Origin: UBA5972 sp964588725 | Lineage (GTDB): Bacteria; Pseudomonadota; Alphaproteobacteria; Rhodobacterales; Rhodobacteraceae | Length of the DNA: 13,993 nt | Direction of reading: 5' to 3' | NCBI GenBank assembly: GCA_964588725.1 | Contig: CAZPQL010000071.1 | Span: 1-13,993 of the forward strand | Shown here: piece after piece, positions 8,398 through 13,993 of the stretch | How the letters are laid out: each line of letters begins with the position of its first letter | How positions within the stretch are numbered: the first letter of the stretch is position 1 | Program-made: the position numbers and the translations under genes | Notes under the pieces: model-generated | Told to the model about the DNA's origin: nothing | The model's database searches: none | Seen by the model: the letters and a program-made list of their open reading frames with translations, nothing else

Positions 8398-10377
8398 TTA
8401 AGATTTCAAAAGAGATTTGGCAGCGGCAGCGGTGGCTGCTGCTGTAATGCCAAAGTGATCGTAGAGCGCCTCAAACGGGGCGGAGGCGCCGAAGCTGCTC
8501 ATGCCAACGAAGGCAGAATTTTCGCCAAGGTATTTTTCCCAGCAAGTTACGACACCGGCCTCAACACCAACACGCGGCGCGCGGCCCAGAACTGAGGCGC
8601 GGTAAGCGGCGTCTTGCGCATCAAAAAGCTCAAAACAGGGTGCCGAGACAACGGCAACGTTGACGCCTTCTGCGGCCAATGCGTCAGCCGCTTCCAGTGC
8701 AATAGCAATCTCGGACCCAGTGGACATCAGCGTCACGTCCCGTTCACCGGCGCAGTCGCGCAGCACATACATGCCACGGGCGGTCTGGTTTTCGGAGACG
8801 TCTGTTCGCACGGTAGGAAGTTTCTGACGCGACAGCGCCATCAGCGACGGCGTGTTGTCAGACGCGACGGCCAATTCCCACGCTTCGGCGGCCTCGACAC
8901 TGTCACAGGGGCGGAAAACGTTCAGATTTGGCATGACCCGCAATGACGCCACGTGCTCTACCGGCTGGTGCGTCGGACCGTCTTCACCAAGTCCGATACT
9001 ATCGTGGGTCATGACATAGGTCACCGGCAGCCCCATGAGCGCAGACAGGCGGATCGACCCGCGACAATAATCGGCAAATGCCAGAAATGTACCACCGTAG
9101 GGGCGCAACCCGCCATGCAGATAAATGCCGTTCATCGCGGCGGCCATGCCGTGTTCGCGGACCCCGTAATAGATGTAATTGCCCGAAAACCCGTTATTGC
9201 CTTCGCAAACCCCGGTCATGCCGCTTGTGCGGGTCAGATTCGAGCCGGTCAGATCGGCGGAGCCTCCCACCATGCTGTCGATGGCGCCATTCACGATTTC
9301 CAGCGCGTGTTGCGATGAATTGCGCGAACCTTCCGTGGGTCGGGATTGCAAAAGTCCGGTTTTGAACGCGGCCATGGCGTCGCTCAGCGCAGCGCGATCA
9401 GAACCATCCAGCGCCGCCATAAATGCGGTGCTCTTGTCGCTGCCCGCCAAACGGGACTCCCACGCGGCACTCGAATTTGCACCGCGCGCCGAGATTTTTC
9501 TCCAGTCGTCGTAGATCGCGTCAGGTATTTCAAACGCGGGATATTCCCAACCCAAGGATTCGCGGGTCAAAGCAACTTCGTCCGCGCCAAGTGCCGCACC
9601 GTGAACGCCCGACGTGCCCTGCTTGTTGGGAGATCCAAAACCGATTACGGTCTTGCAAGCGATCAACGAGGGACGCCCATCGGCGCGGGCTGCCTCAATT
9701 GCTTTCGCAACTGATACAGGATCGTGGCCGTCTACAGCCTGCGTGTGCCAACCTGCGGCTTCGAAACGGGCGCGTTGATCGGTAGATGTCGACATGTCGG
9801 TCGCGCCGTCAATTGTAATCGAATTGTCGTCCCACAGCACGACCAGACGGCCCAGTCCGAGATGCCCGGCCATGTCAATCGCTTCGTGACTGATGCCTTC
9901 CATCAGACAACCGTCGCCAGCAATGACGTAGGTCCAGTGGTCCACCAGATCGTCGCCAAACCGGGCGTTTTGCATCCGCTCAGCCAGCGCCATACCTACC
10001 GCAGTGGAAATCCCCTGCCCAAGCGGGCCGGTCGTCGTTTCAATGCCTGCGGCGTGACCGTATTCCGGATGGCCAGCCGTGCGGTAACCCATCTGACGGA
10101 AATTACGGATTTGCTCCATGTCCATATCGCTGTACCCCAGCAGATGATGGATCGAATACAACAGCATCGAACCGTGACCGGCGGAAAGCACGAACCGGTC
10201 GCGGTCGGGCCATTCGGGATTTGCCGGATCGACGTTGATGAACCGGTTGAATAACACAACCGCAGCGTCTGCCATGCCCATGGGCATCCCCGGATGCCCG
10301 GAATTGGCCGCTTGAACCGCATCCATCGACAGGGCCCGTATCGCATTGGCCATCAATTTTTCGTTTACGTCAGTCAT
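8398..10377 (-). CDS. cbbT: Transketolase
   Basis: A 659-residue thiamine-diphosphate enzyme that moves two-carbon units between ketose and aldose phosphates, turning fructose 6-phosphate, sedoheptulose 7-phosphate and glyceraldehyde 3-phosphate into pentose phosphates. The N-terminal domain has ANSGHPGMPMGMA (24-36), SAGHGSMLLY (65-74), GPLGQGIS (117-124) and the thiamine-diphosphate motif GDGCLMEG (154-161) through DDN (183-185). The middle domain has YVMTHDSIGLGEDGPTHQPVEH, the pyrimidine- and substrate-binding region. The C-terminal domain ends with GMSSFGASAPFEALYDHFG. It is of normal length and uninterrupted. ATG at 10377 has AAGGA about 9 nt upstream and lies 12 nt after prk. The order fbp-prk-tkt-gap resembles the form II cbb operon of Rhodobacter, although this operon carries form I Rubisco. 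Confidence 0.97.
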   Translation of the reverse strand: MTDVNEKLMANAIRALSMDAVQAANSGHPGMPMGMADAAVVLFNRFINVDPANPEWPDRDRFVLSAGHGSMLLYSIHHLLGYSDMDMEQIRNFRQMGYRTAGHPEYGHAAGIETTTGPLGQGISTAVGMALAERMQNARFGDDLVDHWTYVIAGDGCLMEGISHEAIDMAGHLGLGRLVVLWDDNSITIDGATDMSTSTDQRARFEAAGWHTQAVDGHDPVSVAKAIEAARADGRPSLIACKTVIGFGSPNKQGTSGVHGAALGADEVALTRESLGWEYPAFEIPDAIYDDWRKISARGANSSAAWESRLAGSDKSTAFMAALDGSDRAALSDAMAAFKTGLLQSRPTEGSRNSSQHALEIVNGAIDSMVGGSADLTGSNLTRTSGMTGVCEGNNGFSGNYIYYGVREHGMAAAMNGIYLHGGLRPYGGTFLAFADYCRGSIRLSALMGLPVTYVMTHDSIGLGEDGPTHQPVEHVASLRVMPNLNVFRPCDSVEAAEAWELAVASDNTPSLMALSRQKLPTVRTDVSENQTARGMYVLRDCAGERDVTLMSTGSEIAIALEAADALAAEGVNVAVVSAPCFELFDAQDAAYRASVLGRAPRVGVEAGVVTCWEKYLGENSAFVGMSSFGASAPFEALYDHFGITAAATAAAAKSLLKS

Positions 10378-10389
10378 GTTCGTGTTCCT

Positions 10390-11262
10390 TTAGGCGCGGC
10401 GGGCTATGTCGCGAAGACGGTGAATTAATGGCGTCAGGATCAGCTGCATGGCCAGATCCATTTTGTTTCCGGGGATGACGATGGAATTGGCACGGGTCGC
10501 CCAGCTGCCCTGGATCATCGAAATCAGATACGGGAAATCAATCCCGCGCGGATCAGCGAAACGAATGACTACAAGGCTTTCGTCGGGTGTCGGAATGGCG
10601 CGGGCGATGAACGGGTTGGACGTGTCTACGACGGGCACGCGCTGAAAGTTGATGTCGGTGTTGGAAAACTGCGGCACGATACATTTCACATAGGCGTCCA
10701 TGCGACGCAGGATCACGTCGGTGACCGCTTCGGTGGAATAACCGCGTTCGGCTTTGTCGCGGTGGATTTTTTGGGTCCATTCCAGATTGATCACCGGCAC
10801 AACACCGATTTTGACGTCAGCATAATCAGCGATTTTAATATCGTCGGTGCGGACTGCGCCGTGCAGTCCTTCGTAAAACAAGATGTCGTTTCCGTCGCCA
10901 AAATCCCGCCACGCCGTAAATTCGCCCGGCGGCACGCCATGGAGTTCCGACTCCTTTTCGTTGTGAATGTATTGGCGCGTACGACCACCGCCAGTTTCAC
11001 CAAAGGTGCGGAATACATTTTCCAGTTCAGCCAGTTCGTTGGCTTCATAACTGAAATGGCTGAACGAATGATCGCCTGCGGTCAGACGGGTTTCGTTTTC
11101 GACTTTCATGTCGGCGCGGTTGTATCTGTGAAACGCGTCGCCCTCGATTGATACTGCTTTGACGTTCTCCCGTCTGAAAATCTGGTCAAATGTGTTCTTG
11201 ACCGTGGACGTGCCAGCGCCTGACGAACCGGTGACAGATATAACGGGATGTTTCTTGCTCAT
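10390..11262 (-). CDS. prk: Phosphoribulokinase, proteobacterial type
   Basis: A 290-residue kinase (CbbP) that phosphorylates ribulose 5-phosphate with ATP to RuBP, the reaction that defines the Calvin cycle together with Rubisco. Length and sequence match the octameric, NADH-activated bacterial class. Residue numbering coincides with the well-studied R. sphaeroides enzyme: P-loop GSSGAGTS (12-19), catalytic Asp42 and His45 in EGDAFHRYNR, Arg49, Walker B Glu131 in LFYEGLHG, Lys165, Arg168 and Asp169 in QKIHRDKAERGYS. There are no cysteines near the P-loop, so the thioredoxin control seen in the chloroplast enzyme cannot operate at that site. Its ribosome-binding site AAGGA overlaps the fbp stop codon (TAAGGA), and the spacing to fbp is only 9 nt, suggesting coupled translation. 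Confidence 0.98.
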   Translation of the reverse strand: MSKKHPVISVTGSSGAGTSTVKNTFDQIFRRENVKAVSIEGDAFHRYNRADMKVENETRLTAGDHSFSHFSYEANELAELENVFRTFGETGGGRTRQYIHNEKESELHGVPPGEFTAWRDFGDGNDILFYEGLHGAVRTDDIKIADYADVKIGVVPVINLEWTQKIHRDKAERGYSTEAVTDVILRRMDAYVKCIVPQFSNTDINFQRVPVVDTSNPFIARAIPTPDESLVVIRFADPRGIDFPYLISMIQGSWATRANSIVIPGNKMDLAMQLILTPLIHRLRDIARRA

Positions 11263-11271
11263 GTCGTGTCC

Positions 11272-12291
11272 TTAGTTCCGGTACAGTCCGCGCTCTCTGA
11301 ACAGAGCGGATGTTTCGTGTTCAGGCAGGTCGTGGTAGGTCGCGACACGGTCGACTTTGTCAGCCGTACCAAATACCAGCGGCGTGCGGGCGTGCAGGGA
11401 TTTGGCCTTTTGATCCAGCAGACGGTCGCAGCCGTCAGTCGCATGACCTCCGGCCTGTTCGATCAAAAACGCGATTGGTGCGCATTCGTGTATCAAACGC
11501 AATCGACCCTGTTCATATCCTTCGCGTGCATCACCGGGATAAAAATAAATCCCACCGCGTGTAATGATCCGGTAGGTTTCCGCCACCAGCGATCCGACCC
11601 AAAGCATATTGAAATTCTTGCCCCGCGGCCCCGTTTCACCTGCAAAGGCGTCGTCAATATACGCGCGAACCGGGGTCGTCCAATGCCGGTAATTGGATGC
11701 GTCGATCGCAAATTCCGAAGACGCTTCGGGAATTTTGACGGCGTCGATTTTCAGCACGAATTCACGGGTGTCGGGATCAAGGAAAAACAACAGCGTTCCA
11801 CCGCCGAAAGTGACCATCAGCGCCGTTTGCGGCCCGTAAATTATGTAACCACCGGCCAGTTGCTCGCACCCCGGGCGCAAAAAGCTTTCGTCGGCATCAT
11901 CTTTGGCGGGGTAGATCGAAAAAATCGTACCGACTGCGGCGTTGACCTCGATATTGGCGGATCCGTCAAGAGTATTGATCGCCAGTGCCAACGCGCCGCC
12001 CGAGTTGACCGCAATCACCTCTTGGCGCTGAATTGAAGCCAGCCATTTGATCGAACCGCCGGCTATTTCCGAAAAAACCATATCATCGGCGAACGTATCC
12101 ATCGCGTTTTGGCGCGCATCGTCCGTATTTTCGTCGAAATCGGCTTGAACGTCTCCACCGTGCACTCCGCGCGCGATCCTGCGCGACAGGTTTTGGCCAA
12201 CTCTGCCTATTGCCAGAACGACATCAGCAACATCCCGAGGAATCGACGTATCGTCGGTCAGATAGTCTGTCAGGGTCACTGATTTGGCCAT
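11272..12291 (-). CDS. fbp: Fructose-1,6-bisphosphatase class I (probable FBPase/SBPase)
   Basis: A 339-residue class I FBPase (CbbF) that removes the 1-phosphate of fructose 1,6-bisphosphate. Enzymes of cbb operons often also act on sedoheptulose 1,7-bisphosphate, and no separate SBPase is present. Features: Glu75 in VFSEIAGG, the metal motif INTLDGSANIE (105-115), GTIFSIY (121-127), GGYIIYGPQTALM, YIDDAFAG, the phosphate-binding region RYxxx-type stretch TRGGIYFYPGD (244-254), and LIHECAPIAFLIEQAGG with Glu269. One oddity is that the usual D-P-L-D-G-S reads N-T-L-D-G-S, so the first metal-binding Asp (118 in the pig enzyme) is Asn106; the other ligands, Glu75, Asp109 and Glu269, are kept. 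It is the first gene of the operon, with GAGG about 9 nt before ATG, facing cbbR across 96 nt. Confidence 0.95.
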   Translation of the reverse strand: MAKSVTLTDYLTDDTSIPRDVADVVLAIGRVGQNLSRRIARGVHGGDVQADFDENTDDARQNAMDTFADDMVFSEIAGGSIKWLASIQRQEVIAVNSGGALALAINTLDGSANIEVNAAVGTIFSIYPAKDDADESFLRPGCEQLAGGYIIYGPQTALMVTFGGGTLLFFLDPDTREFVLKIDAVKIPEASSEFAIDASNYRHWTTPVRAYIDDAFAGETGPRGKNFNMLWVGSLVAETYRIITRGGIYFYPGDAREGYEQGRLRLIHECAPIAFLIEQAGGHATDGCDRLLDQKAKSLHARTPLVFGTADKVDRVATYHDLPEHETSALFRERGLYRN

Positions 12292-12387
12292 TGGCGAATC
12301 CTCGACGCGGCGGATGGAAGTCGCTACATGCAGAAGTGACGTTGAAAAGGAAATTGAAAAAAATCTTCAACGTGTTAAATTAAATTT
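12292..12387. promoter_or_regulatory. Divergent cbbR-cbbF control region
   Basis: These 96 nt between the two start codons must hold the promoters for the cbb operon (leftward) and cbbR (rightward). The part next to cbbF is GC-rich; the part next to cbbR is strongly AT-rich. Three copies of the half-site TTGAA/TTCAA lie exactly 12 bp apart, at 12342-12346, 12354-12358 and 12366-12370, the last inverted. Divergent placement with binding sites in the gap is the normal arrangement for CbbR-type activators, which also tend to repress their own gene. I found no convincing sigma-70 -35/-10 pair on the cbbF strand. The best partial match on the cbbR strand is TTGAAA at 12354 with an AT-rich box around 12375-12382. 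Confidence 0.75.
12339..12373. promoter_or_regulatory. Candidate CbbR operator: 8-bp inverted repeat with a third half-site inside
   Basis: ACGTTGAA (12339-12346) and TTCAACGT (12366-12373) form a perfect 8-bp inverted repeat with a 19-bp spacer. Inside it, TTGAA at 12354-12358 pairs with TTCAA at 12366-12370 as a second, tighter inverted repeat with 7 bp between the arms. The 12-bp spacing from one half-site to the next is close to a helical turn, so dimers could bind on one face. This fits the recognition- plus activation-site layout of LysR-type regulators. The sequence is seen directly; binding by CbbR is inferred. Confidence 0.5.
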
Positions 12388-12388
12388 A
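12376..12388. promoter_or_regulatory. 13-bp AT palindrome abutting the cbbR start codon
   Basis: TAAATT-A-AATTTA is a perfect 6-bp inverted repeat around one central base, ending on the A of the cbbR ATG. It fits the TNA-N7-TNA form (TAA-N7-TTA) reported for CbbR sites and the general T-N11-A core of LysR regulators. A protein bound here would cover the start of cbbR, which suits autorepression. AT-rich DNA makes chance matches common, so this is tentative. Confidence 0.4.
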
Positions 12389-13317
12389 TGATCAACGAAT
12401 CTGCCATCACACTGAAACAGCTACGCGCGCTCATTGCGATCAAGGAGCAGGGCTCGTTAAGTGCGGCGGCGGATTCGCTTGGACTGACGCCTCCTGCCGT
12501 GTCAACGCAACTGCGTTTGCTCGAGGAAAATCTTGGTTCAAAGTTGCTTCTGCGCGGCAACGACGGAAAAACTGCGATGACCGCATCGGGCGAGGAAGTC
12601 TTGCGCTCGACCCGGCAAGTGGAAGCAAGCCTAAACGCATGTTACGAAAGAGTTAAATCAATTCGATTGGGTAAATTTGGTTATCTTTCGGTCGGCGTCG
12701 TCAGCACAGGAAAATACTTTGCACCCGCTTTGGTTTCCGCTTTTCAGAACGACAACAAAGATATTCAGGTCGGTCTGAAAATCGGCAACCGCGAAGAGAT
12801 CATTTCTTTCGTATCTGACGGCACCGTTGATCTGGCAATCATGGGCCGACCGCCCCGTTCTCCGGGCATTGAATCAGAGATATTAGGCCCACATCCGCAC
12901 ATTATTGTCGCTCCAAAAGGCCATCCTCTGGCCGGTGCATGCGACGTTTCGCCCAAGGCGCTGCTGGACGAAACCTTTCTTACGCGCGAACAAGGGTCCG
13001 GCACTCGCATTTTGATGGAGCGGCTCCTTGACCGTATTGGCGACGGGCAGATTTATCATACTGTGCTGATGGGCAGCAACGAAACGATTAAGCAGGCTGT
13101 CATCGCCGGCATGGGAGTCGCGTTTATTTCCGCACATACGGTGTCCAACGAACTGGCGGATGGCCGTCTCGTGCAAATCCGCACCGAAGGCGTTCCGATA
13201 TTTCGGCAGTGGTTCCTGATCCACCGCCGCGACCTGCCGTTGACGGCGGTGACGCAAAAATTTCACGAATTTGCGCTAAAGAACATCACAAAATTTTTGC
13301 CGGCGTTTGCGTCGTGA
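12388..13317 (+). CDS. cbbR: LysR-type transcriptional regulator CbbR
   Basis: A 309-residue LysR-family regulator. The N-terminal winged helix-turn-helix spans about residues 8-65, with LKQLRALIAIKEQGSLSAAADSLGLTPPAVSTQLRLLEENLG, followed by a linker helix and a two-lobed effector-binding domain from about residue 92 (LGKFGYLSVGVVSTGKYFAP onward, with later stretches HPHIIVAPKGHPLA, REQGSGTR and AGMGVAFISAHTV). The length is standard. It is transcribed away from the cbb operon with 96 nt between starts, the usual place of CbbR, which activates cbb genes in response to metabolites such as RuBP or NADPH. REQGSGTR and the PRSPGIESE-type stretch are common in CbbR proteins. ATG at 12388 has no recognisable ribosome-binding site; the preceding bases are almost all A and T. 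The identity as CbbR rests on sequence style and context together. Confidence 0.93.
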   Translation: MINESAITLKQLRALIAIKEQGSLSAAADSLGLTPPAVSTQLRLLEENLGSKLLLRGNDGKTAMTASGEEVLRSTRQVEASLNACYERVKSIRLGKFGYLSVGVVSTGKYFAPALVSAFQNDNKDIQVGLKIGNREEIISFVSDGTVDLAIMGRPPRSPGIESEILGPHPHIIVAPKGHPLAGACDVSPKALLDETFLTREQGSGTRILMERLLDRIGDGQIYHTVLMGSNETIKQAVIAGMGVAFISAHTVSNELADGRLVQIRTEGVPIFRQWFLIHRRDLPLTAVTQKFHEFALKNITKFLPAFAS

Positions 13318-13369
13318 CACGCGGTATTATGGCGTTTTTCGCCGGAATTCGCCTACCGATTTTATTTCT
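13318..13369. other. Convergent spacer between cbbR and the unknown gene
   Basis: These 52 nt separate two stop codons facing each other. A short hairpin GGCG-TTTTT-CGCC lies at 13331-13343, and a T-rich stretch TTTTATTTCTT follows at 13360-13370, about 17 nt later. A bidirectional terminator would be expected here, but the stem is only 4 bp and the T run is not adjacent to it, so I do not call a terminator. Confidence 0.4.
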
Positions 13370-13993
13370 TCAGTTACATCCGCGATCATAGTCAGCCGGA
13401 CTGGTATACGCCCAGCAATTGTCCATCGCATTATTCACAGCATGATCCTGAAATGGTTCGACCGCCGTGATTTCCAACCGATCCGAGTCCAGTTTGTAAT
13501 CAATGACGGTGCAGGGCGGAAAAACAGACCTTTCAGCCGCACTAAGTCGTGGCGCGTTGGTTATTGTCGTGCCGTCCGGCCCTAACATTCGCAGCCACAG
13601 TGTTTCAGCCGCGGCCAATTTGAAAAAGCCCTGCGCAATGGTCAACTCACTTGGCCCCACTTTTTGCGATGGTAAAAGCGAATACTGAAAATCAAGTTCC
13701 ATCAGGTAGCCAAGATCACCTTCGTTCGCCTTTCCGCGCGACACGGAATCCAATAAAACGCCGACAACAGAAAAATCACCAGACCGCGCTTTTGTTGAAA
13801 ATCCGCACCCCTTTGCCTGCAGCTTCAGATAGTCAAGCCTGCCCTCGCCCAGAAGATCCTGACCATGACTTTGCACTTGAAATTCATGACGCCACGCGCC
13901 GCTGGTTACATTGATGCAGTCAAAGAACGAAACGTCGTTGAAATATGCCTTCAGGGCATTTTGGAACATGTGCCGAACCTGCGGTGTTGCATC
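13370..13993 (-). CDS. Protein of unknown function, possibly the C-terminal part of a longer gene
   Basis: I do not recognise this protein. From ATG at 13969 it is 199 residues. The frame stays open for the remaining 24 nt to the window edge (D-A-T-P-Q-V-R-H before the Met), so the true start may lie outside. Against a longer protein, an AGG lies about 10 nt before ATG 13969. It is soluble-looking, with no signal peptide or membrane segment, and has five cysteines (18, 55, 153, 185, 198 counting from that Met). It reads like an alternation of short strands, with segments such as GDLGYLMELDFQYSLLP, GFFKLAAAETLWLRMLGPDG and CTVIDYKLDSDRLEITAVEPF. The C-terminus is rich in Asn, Asp and Cys (AVNNAMDNCWAYTSPADYDRGCN). 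It converges on cbbR across 52 nt and is not part of the cbb operon. It is probably a real gene, given its length and the absence of a better frame. Confidence 0.6.
   Translation of the reverse strand, partial: DATPQVRHMFQNALKAYFNDVSFFDCINVTSGAWRHEFQVQSHGQDLLGEGRLDYLKLQAKGCGFSTKARSGDFSVVGVLLDSVSRGKANEGDLGYLMELDFQYSLLPSQKVGPSELTIAQGFFKLAAAETLWLRMLGPDGTTITNAPRLSAAERSVFPPCTVIDYKLDSDRLEITAVEPFQDHAVNNAMDNCWAYTSPADYDRGCN

Noticed and set aside
9724..10254. 176-codon plus-strand frame opposite transketolase
   Set aside because: It is antisense to the conserved N-terminal domain of tkt, shows no family resemblance and has no promoter or ribosome-binding site.
11248..12036. 262-codon open frame on the plus strand, antisense to fbp
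   Set aside because: It lies wholly against a clearly coding gene, gives a low-complexity Arg/Val/Gly-rich product with no motif, and has no ribosome-binding site; it is a complement-frame shadow.
12342..12370. Sigma-70 promoter for cbbF using TTGAAG as the -35 box on the minus strand
   Set aside because: At a 17-nt spacing the -10 box would be TTTCAA, only three matches to consensus; the bases are better explained as regulator half-sites.
13300..13345. Possible terminator formed by CCGGCG (13300-13305) and CGCCGG (13340-13345)
   Set aside because: The 34-nt loop and lack of an adjacent T run make it weak, and its left arm lies inside the cbbR coding region.

Overview
The window holds an almost complete Calvin-Benson-Bassham (cbb) operon. 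Thirteen tightly packed genes run right to left on the minus strand, preceded by a divergent LysR-type regulator (cbbR) on the plus strand. A minus-strand gene of unknown function lies beyond cbbR at the right edge. No RNA genes, insertion sequences, CRISPR arrays or phage genes were seen. The large and small Rubisco subunits are of the red (form IC) type and are followed by the red-type activase CbbX. The gene style resembles the Rhodobacter cbb operons, so I infer a facultatively autotrophic alphaproteobacterium, probably of the Rhodobacterales. No carboxysome, cbbQ/cbbO or photosynthesis genes are visible.

Layout in order of transcription (right to left): fbp/cbbF (12291-11272), prk/cbbP (11262-10390), tkt/cbbT (10377-8398), gap/cbbG (8382-7384), pgk/cbbK (7384-6179), fba/cbbA (6162-5098), cbbL (5066-3603), cbbS (3580-3191), cbbX (3094-2156), rpe/cbbE (2159-1467), cbbY (1470-775), a CNHCPY-type redoxin gene (773-219), and the start of a phosphoglycolate phosphatase gene cbbZ/gph (222 to beyond base 1). 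Spacings are 9-31 nt or small overlaps (cbbX/rpe, rpe/cbbY, redoxin/cbbZ and gap/pgk overlap by 1-4 nt). The one exception is a 96-nt gap after cbbS that contains a stem-loop.

The genes work together as follows. Rubisco fixes CO2 onto ribulose 1,5-bisphosphate (RuBP). Pgk and Gap reduce 3-phosphoglycerate to triose phosphate. Fba, Fbp, Tkt and Rpe rebuild pentose phosphate, and Prk regenerates RuBP. CbbX removes inhibitory sugar phosphates from Rubisco, CbbY destroys the misfire product xylulose 1,5-bisphosphate, and CbbZ clears 2-phosphoglycolate from oxygenation. The cluster thus couples fixation with repair and salvage. Triose-phosphate isomerase, ribose-5-phosphate isomerase and a separate sedoheptulose bisphosphatase are not in the window.

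Points worth a second look are the redoxin gene placed between two Rubisco-housekeeping phosphatases; the cbbR-cbbF control region, with evenly spaced TTGAA half-sites and a 13-bp palindrome abutting the cbbR start; an Asn in place of the first Asp of the FBPase metal motif; cofactor-site residues in Gap that argue against strict NAD use; the stem-loop after cbbS; and the unrecognised gene beside cbbR. All known genes belong to described families. I do not see a clearly new system; the redoxin linkage is the nearest candidate.
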